Part shown: one piece after another, positions 14,482 to 22,294 of the stretch
Position numbering within the stretch: position 1 is the first letter of the stretch
Layout of the letters: each line of letters starts with the position of its first letter
Assembly: GCA_018302225.1 (NCBI GenBank)
Contig: JAGVZY010000006.1
Coordinates: forward strand, 1 to 36,574
Length of the DNA stretch: 36,574 nt
Source: Candidatus Woesearchaeota archaeon
Lineage (GTDB): Archaea > Nanobdellota > Nanobdellia > SCGC-AAA011-G17 > JAGVZY01
Direction of reading: 5' to 3'
Made by a program: the position numbers and the translations under genes
The notes under the pieces: generated by a model
What the model was told of the DNA's origin: nothing
Databases searched by the model: none
What the model saw: the letters and a program-made list of their open reading frames with translations, nothing else

Positions 14482-14583
14482 TTATTCTAAGAGCCATTTC
14501 CAAACAGGTTTAATTATTATTTTCTTATTATTAATAATAAATTCATCATCTTGATTTTTATTGTCAATAGAAAGAAGTTTCCA
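14482..14583 (-). pseudogene. 3' relic of a DUF4143-type ATPase gene
   Basis: On the minus strand this piece encodes about 33 residues ending Pro-Val-Trp-Lys-Trp-Leu-Leu-Glu-stop, matching the C-terminus of the intact ATPase at 20340-21644 (Pro-Ile-Trp-Lys-Trp-Leu-Leu-Glu-stop). The match continues upstream through Asn-Gln-(Asp/Glu)2, Ile-Ile-Asn and Lys-Lys-Ile. The last 20 or so DNA bases, including GGAAATGGCTCTTAGAATAA, are shared. A stop codon lies just upstream in frame and no earlier part of the gene is found, so only the 3' end survives in this 190-base gap. Confidence 0.75.
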
Positions 14584-14651
14584 TTATTAATAGAAAGTTT
14601 ATAATACCTTAAATTTTAATTTGAGAATGCTTTGTGTACTGAGTAACATAA

Positions 14652-15260
14652 TTATTTAAGAATCTTATTTGTTTCTAGATACCAAAGATATAAATCTAAT
14701 TCTGCTAAATTTAATTTTGTTTGATTTGCTAACTTTTTTAAAACATTTTCAATTTCAATATAAGTTTTTTTATTTATGGTTTTTTGTTTTTTTATAAGTT
14801 TATTTTCTTCTAATAAATCCAAAATATGAAAGTCTATAATTGCATAATCTTTATAACCTATATTTCTTAAGAAATGGCTTGCTTCCTTGTATCCTAGGCC
14901 TTTAATGTTATTTACTAACCATTCTCTTAAAGTGGTTTTATTGGCTATCTGAAGAATATCTTTTAGGTTTTCTTTGTGTTTTTTTGCTTCTGAAATATAT
15001 TTTGCTCTCGTATTTGGAAATCTATGTCCAAGAGATTTTAGTTTTTTTGCAAGTTGTTTTTCAGTTAATTTATGAAAATCTTTATTTAAGATATTTTGAA
15101 TTTTGATTGAACGCTCTGCATTAAAGTTTGCAGTTAATAAACAATAACATAACTCACTAAAATAATCTTTATTGTTTTCAAATTCTTTTATTCTTTTGTC
15201 TACTTCAGACTTTACAAAACTTTTCTTTAATGTTTCTATTGAATTAAGTAAGGATTTCAA
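14652..15260 (-). CDS. ogg: 8-oxoguanine DNA glycosylase/AP lyase, Ogg2 family (202 aa)
   Basis: A helix-hairpin-helix-GPD base excision repair enzyme. The hairpin Ile-Lys-Gly-Leu-Gly-Tyr-Lys-Glu-Ala (residues 119-127) contains the catalytic lysine (Lys125), and Ala-Ile-Ile-Asp-Phe-His-Ile (140-146) contains the catalytic Asp143. Length and the His-Arg-Phe-Pro-Asn motif near 79-83 match archaeal Ogg2 (the M. jannaschii type) rather than AGOG or bacterial MutM. It removes 8-oxoguanine from DNA and cuts the abasic site. It starts 2 bases after the stop of the upstream gene (15263-15772), so they share a transcript. Confidence 0.9.
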   Translation of the reverse strand: MKSLLNSIETLKKSFVKSEVDKRIKEFENNKDYFSELCYCLLTANFNAERSIKIQNILNKDFHKLTEKQLAKKLKSLGHRFPNTRAKYISEAKKHKENLKDILQIANKTTLREWLVNNIKGLGYKEASHFLRNIGYKDYAIIDFHILDLLEENKLIKKQKTINKKTYIEIENVLKKLANQTKLNLAELDLYLWYLETNKILK

Positions 15261-15262
15261 TA

Positions 15263-15772
15263 TTATTCAGGATTATAAAAATTAAAATGTTTCTTTACGA
15301 CCTCAATTAAACTTTCGTGAAATCCTGCAATATCTCCAGCCATTGAAAGCATATTCGGTTTGGTAATATAATAAATATATATTTTTCTGAGAGCTTTTAA
15401 AAATGGCGATTTTTGGAAATTATCTTTATAATCCATAATCATTTTGCTAGTAATTACTAATTCTATGTTTCCTTTGTTTAATGTGTGAGGATTATCTTGG
15501 AGCATTACATCCATCATATCTTTAATTACAATTTCAACTGAAATTTCAGATTTTACAAATTCTGTAAATTTTCTTGCATATTCTAATTGAATAACATATT
15601 GTTTTCCTGTACTTTTTACTTTTTCTTCAAAGGCCTTTTCAACTAATTCATATTGATGGGGTTTAGCCCAAGCTTTTAATGCGTGATAAAGTTTTGGAAA
15701 ATCAAATATTACTCTTTCTCTTCTAATTATTCTTTGATTTTTATCAGTTGTTAAATTCCATGTTTCTGGCAT
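15263..15772 (-). CDS. Hypothetical protein upstream of ogg (169 aa)
   Basis: The reading frame is open from 15781. The ATG at 15772 is preferred because a TATA element (GTTTAATATATAG, 15791-15803) is centred about 26 bases upstream, giving a leaderless start at Met-Pro-Glu-Thr-Trp. The protein is soluble and helical with a basic surface and no recognised motif or membrane segment. It precedes ogg by 2 bases, so a link to DNA repair is possible but rests only on the shared operon. I have a weak memory of similar hypothetical proteins in DPANN genomes. Confidence 0.65.
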   Translation of the reverse strand: MPETWNLTTDKNQRIIRRERVIFDFPKLYHALKAWAKPHQYELVEKAFEEKVKSTGKQYVIQLEYARKFTEFVKSEISVEIVIKDMMDVMLQDNPHTLNKGNIELVITSKMIMDYKDNFQKSPFLKALRKIYIYYITKPNMLSMAGDIAGFHESLIEVVKKHFNFYNPE

Positions 15773-15890
15773 AGTATTCAAAAAAGAGGAGTTTAATATA
15801 TAGTTTTCGGATTATTTGCTAAAATAACCAGTAAAGTTTATATATAATGGTAAATTAGTTATTTTTAATATTCCAAGAGGTGTTGAATTA

Positions 15891-18800
15891 ATGAAATCTG
15901 CAAAAAATAGTTCGAAATTAGTTCTTTTTATATTTATATTAATCATAATGAGTTTTTCTATGTTTGCTTTGTCTCCACCACTTGATGAGGATATTAATTG
16001 CGTTTCGGAAGGTCAAGAAAGAAAACAAACAGACGGAAGCAATTTATGTTGTAACGGATTGAATGAATGTTTAGCAAAATCTTCTTACACCTCAGCAGGT
16101 TATATCCCATCAAAAATTTATTGTAGGGTAGAATGTGAAAATGGGGAAATATTAAGGGGGGCTATTACTCCTAAAGAGGGGAGAGAAACTAAAAAGTCTA
16201 CACAATGGTGTAAAGATACGGATTTTGGTTTAAATTATAATAAAAAAGGCATTATATTAATAAAAGAAAAAACAGAAAATTTTCTTAATTCAAGAGTTCT
16301 TGATTCAAAAACAGAGGTTAATGTTTATCAAGATGTCTGTAAAGATGGAAATATCTTATTAGAAGCAAGTTGTAAAAATGTTGAAGGTATTGAATATGAT
16401 TGCAGTTCTGAAAATAAAATCTGTAAAAATGGGAGATGTATAAACCCAATTCCTGGAAGCTCAGCTTATTTATACAATATTGCGCCATTTACTGAAATAA
16501 CTGTTAGTTCAAAATATGGAGAAGTCGACAAGGAATTTGATAATTTTTATGGTGATGTGGAGAAAATAATTGATAGCAAAAATGATGAAGCGCATTCATT
16601 TTATTTTGGTGATAAGAAATCAAATGATGTGAATTCTGCGCAAGGAAGTAGTGTGGAATTTAAATTTGAAAGAAGATATGAAGTTAAAAAAATAGTCTTA
16701 AAAAAGACTAAAGCCGAGCCTTCAACGCAAGCAAAAGTAAGGGTAAGTGGATTATTAAACGATAATGAAGTTAAAAGTGAAACTTATGATTTTAATTCTG
16801 AAGTGTTAACAATACCAATTAATAACAATTTAGATGAGATAAAATTAATCTTTGAGGGATTAAAGAATGTTGGAGAGGCAGAAATTTATATTAAAATAGG
16901 GGATGTATCTTTGATTGAGGATATTTTAAATAAAATTGGAATTGGTCAAAGAGATTTTGATAATATTCAAAGGAAAGATATAACTCAGCTCCCTGATTTA
17001 AGTGCCTTGCCTCAAGGGCCAAAAACACCACCGAGGGAACTTCAAATTCCACCAAAAGGAGTTGGAATCCCTGTTGGTCCTTCACTGGGTATAGGAGATT
17101 GTATAGATATGTGTCAAGACCCTAGCACTGGAGAATTTTTAGAAATTATATGTGGACAATCTTGCCCAGAAGGAACAACAAAAGATCAAAATTTGTGGAT
17201 TATACCTTCTGTTTTATGTGAAACAAATACAGGGAAGTATAATAGTAATTGTGTTTGTCCTGAAGGAAAAACTAAACAAATATATAGATGTCCTGTTGGA
17301 GAAACTTGTGCAACTGTAATAACTTATGAATGCGTTACAACTTCAGTTAGTTGTGATGTTGCTCCAAGAAATGCTAATTGTGTATGTAATGGGGGCTTAG
17401 AAAAACAACAAATTTCTTGTTTACCTGGAAGAGCGTGTATTCCGGAAAAGAAATATGCCTGTTTACCTAAGGGATCTACACTTATTTCTGAAGAAGAAGC
17501 TAAACAAATAATAGCGGCTAATAATGAGTGTGAATATAGTTTAAGTGATCCAACTGTTTCAGTTACATACAGAGATCTATATTGGACTGCTAGAAAGGAA
17601 GGATGTGGTGGTGTATGTAGAGTAAATGCAGTTACAAAAGTATTTGATTTTGGTGAAGGAGTAAATGATTTTAATCCTATGTGTACTGGTTTGATACCTA
17701 GTCAAAGTTTTGGTGGCACAGGTGGTGGGGGCGGAGGAAGTAGTAATTCTATAGTCAGTCTAATATTTACTAGACCAAGAATCTTACTTGAAAGTGCCGA
17801 AATAATAAGACCTATTGGAAGTTCACAAATGGATAATTTCCTTGCTGAAAATAATTTAAGGCAACAAATGTTGGATAAAACTATGCAACAAATAGTTGAA
17901 AATAGACAACAACTATCTCAAATAAATTTACCTGAAGAAACGGATATAATAAGAACTCAAACAGATATATTGGTGAATGATTATAGCTCTCAATTTGTAG
18001 GTATTATGGATTTAAATAATAAAATTGAACAATTCCAGAAAGATAGGATAAATCAGGCCATTATTTCTCCAAGAGGAGATTTACAATTAAATAATCTAAG
18101 AAAGCGAGCAGAAGATCTTCAATTAAAATCTATTGAAACTACAAGAGAATTAGATATTCCTCTTCGAAAAGTTGAGCCGTTTAAGATAAATTCTGAAGTA
18201 ATTTCACAATTCAAAAAGGATTTGATTAAAGGAACATTTGATATAAATAAAGCGAATATAAAAATAGTTCCTGGAGAAATATTAACTACAACTACTTTAC
18301 CTTCAAGAACTGCTCCAATAGTGCCTACAACCTCAACAACCTTGAGAGAAGGTGCACAAAGACTTACAGTTGGAAAAGAAATTTTGTTGTATGATAATAG
18401 ACATAAAGTTAAATTAACCAAAATTAATAAAGATGCTACTGCAGATTTGGAGGTTATTAGAATAGCTGATAATTCAGTAAGGAATAATCTTCCGAGCGTG
18501 AAGAAAGTAGGAGATAAAGCAAATGCACAGGATGTCATTAATAGTAGGATTATTAATTTGGCTTGTGTTGAGATAACGGGCATAAGTGCTAATACTGTGG
18601 ATGTAATTGCAACATCTGGTGCTTGTGCGACTAATAGTGATATTGCAACAACCTTAATTACTAATCCAATGATATTTTCAAGAAGCATATCAGTTAAACC
18701 AGAATTGTCTCAAATAGACAACAAGGCAATAATAGATAATAAACTTATTACTAGCGAAAATATAGATTTAATAAAAAAGGCTAAAATATCTGCTAATTTT

Positions 18801-19223
18801 GAATTAATGAATGCCAAGAAGGGGCAAGCATTTGTTTGGGATAGCCAGTCAGTAGAAAAAGAGATTAGCTTAGATTGGGATACACCTCAAGCACTTGGAA
18901 CTATAGTTTTAACACAAACTGATGGAAGTGATAAGACCTTGTCCACGGTTAATAAAGTAAAAATAGTATTAGATTCTACATCTATAGATATAAATTTAAA
19001 TTCAAATTTTAAAGCAGTTAATACAATTAATTTAGAGGATTATGTGCCGAAAGATAAGTTAAAAACTAAGCATATTGGAATAATAATGACTGAACCAAGC
19101 ATAGGAAAAGGACAATCTGGGGGCTTAGGCAGTATTATTATGTATAGTGAAGACTATAATAGCTGGCCCTGTTGTAGCGGATTTAATTGGGGATTTCAAA
19201 AGAGAAAGTGTAAGGTATGTTAA
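15891..19223 (+). CDS. Large cysteine-rich surface protein (1110 aa)
   Basis: Signal peptide at residues about 9-27. The rest is a mosaic: a cysteine-rich part (about 35-185); a discoidin/galactose-binding-like beta domain (about 199-340); a Pro-rich linker; a second cysteine-rich part (about 400-600); a glycine linker (about 607-616); a helical part (about 640-785); a Thr/Pro-rich linker typical of glycosylated stalks (about 797-820); a beta region; and a second discoidin-like domain (about 970-1070). It ends Trp-Pro-Cys-Cys and Cys-Lys-Val-Cys, so the C-terminus may be disulfide-bonded. There is no C-terminal membrane anchor. TATA box TTTATATATAA is at 15837-15847 and AAGAGGTG before the ATG. 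Domain calls are from pattern only. The pilin-like gene 81 bases downstream suggests an adhesion role, perhaps contact with a partner cell; this is inference. Confidence 0.8.
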   Translation: MKSAKNSSKLVLFIFILIIMSFSMFALSPPLDEDINCVSEGQERKQTDGSNLCCNGLNECLAKSSYTSAGYIPSKIYCRVECENGEILRGAITPKEGRETKKSTQWCKDTDFGLNYNKKGIILIKEKTENFLNSRVLDSKTEVNVYQDVCKDGNILLEASCKNVEGIEYDCSSENKICKNGRCINPIPGSSAYLYNIAPFTEITVSSKYGEVDKEFDNFYGDVEKIIDSKNDEAHSFYFGDKKSNDVNSAQGSSVEFKFERRYEVKKIVLKKTKAEPSTQAKVRVSGLLNDNEVKSETYDFNSEVLTIPINNNLDEIKLIFEGLKNVGEAEIYIKIGDVSLIEDILNKIGIGQRDFDNIQRKDITQLPDLSALPQGPKTPPRELQIPPKGVGIPVGPSLGIGDCIDMCQDPSTGEFLEIICGQSCPEGTTKDQNLWIIPSVLCETNTGKYNSNCVCPEGKTKQIYRCPVGETCATVITYECVTTSVSCDVAPRNANCVCNGGLEKQQISCLPGRACIPEKKYACLPKGSTLISEEEAKQIIAANNECEYSLSDPTVSVTYRDLYWTARKEGCGGVCRVNAVTKVFDFGEGVNDFNPMCTGLIPSQSFGGTGGGGGGSSNSIVSLIFTRPRILLESAEIIRPIGSSQMDNFLAENNLRQQMLDKTMQQIVENRQQLSQINLPEETDIIRTQTDILVNDYSSQFVGIMDLNNKIEQFQKDRINQAIISPRGDLQLNNLRKRAEDLQLKSIETTRELDIPLRKVEPFKINSEVISQFKKDLIKGTFDINKANIKIVPGEILTTTTLPSRTAPIVPTTSTTLREGAQRLTVGKEILLYDNRHKVKLTKINKDATADLEVIRIADNSVRNNLPSVKKVGDKANAQDVINSRIINLACVEITGISANTVDVIATSGACATNSDIATTLITNPMIFSRSISVKPELSQIDNKAIIDNKLITSENIDLIKKAKISANFELMNAKKGQAFVWDSQSVEKEISLDWDTPQALGTIVLTQTDGSDKTLSTVNKVKIVLDSTSIDINLNSNFKAVNTINLEDYVPKDKLKTKHIGIIMTEPSIGKGQSGGLGSIIMYSEDYNSWPCCSGFNWGFQKRKCKVC

Positions 19224-19304
19224 GTGATTACTCGTAAAGTTTAAATATAAGCCAGATTTAAGGCATTATATAATTATAAAAAATAACCACAGGGGTGAAA
19301 TTTA

Positions 19305-19841
19305 ATGTTTAAACAAAAAAGTAAAAAAGGTGTTTCTCCTTTAATTGCAACTGTCTTGTTAATTGGTTTTGCTGTTGCTATTGCTGGAGCATTATTTGCG
19401 TGGATACAAACAGGAATAATTGATAAAGCTAAAGCACAAACAGCAGGTTTTGATACTCAATTGAATTGTGCAGGTGTGAGTGAAGATCAGATTTCTTTTT
19501 CAAATATAGCCTGTGCTAAAGGAACTAACGAACTAACACTTAACTCTGTAGCAATTCAAAATACGAAAAGTGAACCTATAACCTCATATATGATAGGTAT
19601 TGAATGTACAGGTAAAGTTAGTGGTACACCCAAGAGTTCTGAAGCCTTAAGTGGCATAAAAACTGAGATTATTAAGGGATATAATAACCAAGCCATAAGC
19701 TTGCCAACTCCACTAAAATGTGCTTTAACTGCAACATCTGATCAAGCAGTAACTGTATTTGCAAGAGTAGGCATAAAAGGTATGGGCGAAAATGTATGTG
19801 ATACTCCAGTTATAAAAGCTCAAACAGTTATGTGTACTTAA
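19305..19841 (+). CDS. Archaellin/pilin-like protein (178 aa)
   Basis: The N-terminus carries Lys-Lys-Gly-Val-Ser-Pro-Leu-Ile-Ala-Thr-Val-Leu-Leu-Ile-Gly, the pattern of the archaeal pilin/archaellin N-terminal domain, with likely prepilin peptidase cleavage after Gly9 and a hydrophobic assembly helix (about residues 10-33). The mature domain is beta-rich with cysteines for disulfides. It differs from the Gly-Gln-Ala-type pilins at 12303 and in the 31.6-35.3 kb cluster. TATA box GTTTAAATATAA at 19239-19250 and GGGGTGA before the ATG give it its own promoter, close behind the surface protein gene. A T-rich tract after the stop is probably the archaeal terminator. Confidence 0.88.
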   Translation: MFKQKSKKGVSPLIATVLLIGFAVAIAGALFAWIQTGIIDKAKAQTAGFDTQLNCAGVSEDQISFSNIACAKGTNELTLNSVAIQNTKSEPITSYMIGIECTGKVSGTPKSSEALSGIKTEIIKGYNNQAISLPTPLKCALTATSDQAVTVFARVGIKGMGENVCDTPVIKAQTVMCT

Positions 19842-20050
19842 ATTTTCTTTCTTTTTTTCTTTTATTTTTTTATTATTGTTTTAAGAACTAGTTCTTGATA
19901 CACCAAATTGTTTTAACAATTTTAGTGTTTTAATTCTATAAATCTTTCTAAAGTGTTACATTTTTTGTTACACTTTGAGATTAAAAAGGGTAATTTACTC
20001 GTTATACTAGTTTGTATTATACATAATACACAATAGCCCAAAAATGTTTG

Positions 20051-20140
20051 GTAGAGAAGACAAATTTAGATATGAATTATGATAAAATTATAATTTTTTG
20101 GAAGGGATATTATTATAGGCTTATAAAGATTATAACCTGA
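20051..20140 (+). pseudogene. 5' relic of the DUF4143-type ATPase gene
   Basis: The frame reads Val-Glu-Lys-Thr-Asn-Leu-Asp-Met-Asn-Tyr and then Phe-Trp-Lys, matching the N-terminus of the intact ATPase 289 bases downstream. It then diverges and stops at 20138-20140. The GTG start of the intact gene is GTA here, and the upstream 45 bases also match. This is either a broken copy or a duplication left by insertion or recombination. Confidence 0.75.
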
Positions 20141-20302
20141 CTGATAAGACTCTCAATATTAAGTTCTGAGGAATTAATGTTATAATCACCCTTTTGTTTG
20201 CTTATTAATATACTAAAGTATAATAATATATAAACAAAAATTTACAGTAAATAAGGGTTTGAAATAAAGGGCAAAAAGACCGAAATCTTTATATACTAGT
20301 TT

Positions 20303-20318
20303 GTATTATACATAATAC
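20303..20318. promoter_or_regulatory. 16-bp palindrome beside the ATPase TATA box
   Basis: GTATTATACATAATAC is a perfect palindrome. It lies just after the TATA box TTTATATAC (20288-20296), so it overlaps the probable transcription start, as expected for a repressor site. The same 16 bases are intact at 20014-20029 upstream of the relic. Confidence 0.55.
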
Positions 20319-20339
20319 AAAATAATCCAAAAATGTTCA

Positions 20340-21644
20340 GTGGAGAAGACAAATTTAGATATGAATTATAACCAAGTTATAACCTTCTGGAAGGAATTTG
20401 AAGTTCCTGCAAGTTTGTATAGAAATATAGAGATAGACTTAGAAATAGATTTTATAAAAACTATAACTGGGCCTAGAAGAGCAGGAAAAACATTCTTATG
20501 TTTTCAATTAATTAAAAAACTTATACAAGAGGGTCATTTGAAGGAAAATATATTATACATTAATTTTGAGGATAATGCTTTGCTAGGTGCAAATTCAGAA
20601 GATTTAGATGGGTTAATGAACTCTTTTTTTGAACTTTATCAGCCAAATAAAAAACAAAAGATTTACTTTTTTTTCGATGAAATTCAAGTAGTTAAAAATT
20701 GGGATTCATGGATAAGAAAAATTTATGATACTAGAAGAGATATACAATTAATTTTAACTGGTTCGAGTTCTAAATTATTAAGTAAAGAAATTTCTACTCA
20801 ACTCAGAGGAAGGGTAATAAATAAAGAAATTTTTCCATTGAGCTTTAAGGAGATTATTCTATGGAAAGGAATAGATTATAACTTAAAAATAGTTTCATAT
20901 AGCAAAAGTAAAGTTGAAATTAAAAAAATATTTTCTTTATTTGTTAAAGAAGGTGGATATCCTGCAATCATTTTTCAAGATAAACAAAAAGAAAATATTT
21001 TGCAAAGTTATTATGAATCTATGATTTTTAAAGATGTTATAGAAAGATATAGAATAAAAGATGTAAAAAAATTAAAAACTTTAGCGAATCTTCTTTTTGA
21101 ATCAGTTTCTAAAGAAATGTCCTATAATAAACTTGCAAACAAACTAAAATCCATGGGATTTAAAATAAGTAAGAATACAATTATAGAATATCTATCTTAT
21201 TTTGAAGAAGCTTATTTATTCTTCCAAAATATGAAATATGAATATTCTTTAGCAACACAATTAGGTTCAATTAAAAAGGTTTATTGTATTGATAATGGGT
21301 TATTAAATGCTGTAAGCTTTAAAGTCTCTGATGATTTTGGAAAACTCCTTGAGAATTTAGTGTTTATTGAATTAAAAAGAAGAAATGAACAAGTTTATTA
21401 TTATAAAAAAGATTATGAATGCGATTTTTTGACAATTAAAAAAAATAAAGTTATTTTAGCTATTCAAGTAACACGCAAATTAGATGAAGAAAATGAAACA
21501 AGAGAAATTAAGGGTTTATTAGGAGCGATAAATGAATATAAACTTAAAGAAGGTTTAATTTTAACTGAAAATCAAGAAGAAGAAAGAATAATAAATGGAA
21601 AAAAGATAAAAATACTTCCTATCTGGAAATGGCTCTTAGAATAA
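20340..21644 (+). CDS. AAA-type ATPase with DUF4143 C-terminal domain (434 aa)
   Basis: Walker A Gly-Pro-Arg-Arg-Ala-Gly-Lys-Thr is at residues 44-51, Walker B Phe-Phe-Phe-Asp-Glu-Ile-Gln at 110-116, and the sensor Leu-Thr-Gly-Ser-Ser-Ser-Lys at about 139-145. A winged-helix-like middle follows. The C-terminal domain has Glu-Asn-Leu-Val-Phe-Ile-Glu-Leu, Tyr-Glu-Cys-Asp-Phe-Leu and Ala-Ile-Gln-Val-Thr, a restriction-endonuclease-like pattern (Glu, Asp, then a Gln-Val-Thr strand). The family is widely amplified in archaea and bacteria, but its function is poorly known. The start is uncertain: GTG at 20340, or ATG at 20361 (residue 8). Two relics of the same family occur in this window, implying turnover. 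It converges with the regulator at 21660. Confidence 0.88.
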   Translation: MEKTNLDMNYNQVITFWKEFEVPASLYRNIEIDLEIDFIKTITGPRRAGKTFLCFQLIKKLIQEGHLKENILYINFEDNALLGANSEDLDGLMNSFFELYQPNKKQKIYFFFDEIQVVKNWDSWIRKIYDTRRDIQLILTGSSSKLLSKEISTQLRGRVINKEIFPLSFKEIILWKGIDYNLKIVSYSKSKVEIKKIFSLFVKEGGYPAIIFQDKQKENILQSYYESMIFKDVIERYRIKDVKKLKTLANLLFESVSKEMSYNKLANKLKSMGFKISKNTIIEYLSYFEEAYLFFQNMKYEYSLATQLGSIKKVYCIDNGLLNAVSFKVSDDFGKLLENLVFIELKRRNEQVYYYKKDYECDFLTIKKNKVILAIQVTRKLDEENETREIKGLLGAINEYKLKEGLILTENQEEERIINGKKIKILPIWKWLLE

Positions 21645-21659
21645 TTTAAAAGTTAACTC

Positions 21660-22055
21660 CTACTTTAATCCTAAACCTTCATCTATATCTTTTGCTGTTG
21701 ATTCAAGATCTAAGAAAATTCTATCTAAATCTTTCCTAATCTCTTTTAAAACTTCGGTTAAAGAATTTTCACGTAAGAAATACTTTGAGCTATGTTTTAT
21801 TATTAATCCAGAATCAATCAATTTATTCAAATGATGTATAATTGTTGTTCTACTTAGTTTTAATCTTTGAGCTAATTCTTCAGAAGACAGTCCATTTCCA
21901 ATTTTAATTTCTTTTACTAGTTCACTAAATATCTTAAATACTATCTTTTGCTTATCTCTTTTAGATTCTAATCCAAGAGTTTGAGTAAACCATGCTATCT
22001 CTTCATTAGGTCCAAGTTCTCTAGGTTTACGTACTTTTTCTAATGATATCTTCAT
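21660..22055 (-). CDS. Winged-helix transcription regulator, possible heat-shock regulator (131 aa)
   Basis: An ArsR-like winged helix is clear at about residues 56-95: Leu-Ser-Ser-Glu-Glu-Leu-Ala-Gln-Arg-Leu, then Leu-Ser-Arg-Thr-Thr-Ile-Ile-His-His-Leu as recognition helix, then a wing. A C-terminal amphipathic helix could dimerise. There is no cysteine cluster, so a metal sensor is unlikely. It is transcribed divergently from grpE-dnaK-dnaJ across a 239-base gap, like archaeal heat-shock regulators of the Phr/HSR1 type; that role is inference. The gene looks leaderless, with a TATA element at 22077-22086 about 26 bases upstream. Confidence 0.8.
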   Translation of the reverse strand: MKISLEKVRKPRELGPNEEIAWFTQTLGLESKRDKQKIVFKIFSELVKEIKIGNGLSSEELAQRLKLSRTTIIHHLNKLIDSGLIIKHSSKYFLRENSLTEVLKEIRKDLDRIFLDLESTAKDIDEGLGLK

Positions 22056-22099
22056 ATTTATAGGTTAAACTTTACTAATTTAAATACTTTTTGTTTATC

Positions 22100-22128
22100 T
22101 TAATTAGACAATTTAAGCTTTAATTAGA
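22100..22128. promoter_or_regulatory. Paired direct repeats upstream of the chaperone TATA box
   Basis: TTAATTAGA occurs at 22100-22108 and again at 22120-22128, exactly 20 bases (two helical turns) apart. The TATA box of the grpE operon (CTTTATAAAC) follows at 22141-22150, and the divergent regulator's TATA lies on the other side. This is a likely binding region for the neighbouring regulator. Confidence 0.45.
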
Positions 22129-22221
22129 AGCAACCAAAAGCTTTATAAACCACTCCAGGAATAGTATATTTAGAAAAAAGTGTTTGAAAAAATACTTTAC
22201 ATTTTCCGTGTGTTGTGTTTT

Positions 22222-22270
22222 ACTGGAAATCTAAGATTTCCAGTTCCAAAAACTCACTTATGAGTTTTGG
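22222..22270 (+). promoter_or_regulatory. Two adjacent hairpins in the grpE leader
   Basis: Hairpin 1: ACTGGAAATC (22222-22231), loop TAA, GATTTCCAGT, a perfect 10-bp stem. Hairpin 2: 22246-22270, CCAAAAACTCA with TGAGTTTTGG, ten pairs with one bulged A and loop CTTA. They lie within the predicted leader between the TATA box and the ATG at 22295. The ribosome binding site AGAGGT (22283-22288) is just outside hairpin 2. RNA-level control of translation or stability is possible. Confidence 0.55.
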
Positions 22271-22294
22271 TTATTATTAGATAGAGGTAGAAAT

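Larger units (their letters stand above)
19842..20339 (+). other. Gene-free stretch with palindromes and a duplicated promoter
   Basis: About 500 bases without an intact gene. After a T-rich tract come a 14-bp palindrome AAGAACTAGTTCTT (19883-19896), an 18-base inverted repeat AAATTGTT/AACAATTT (19905-19922) and an inverted repeat AAAGTGT/ACACTTT (19950-19976). About 100 bases (20003-20105) are repeated at 20292-20394, covering a promoter-side palindrome and the first codons of the ATPase gene. A 9-bp inverted repeat GATTATAAC/GTTATAATC lies at 20128-20187 between the copies. Confidence 0.8.

Noticed and set aside
18119-18688. 189-codon minus-strand frame inside the large surface protein gene
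   Set aside because: Hydrophobic antisense shadow with no start signals; the + strand gene has a signal peptide and continuous domain structure.
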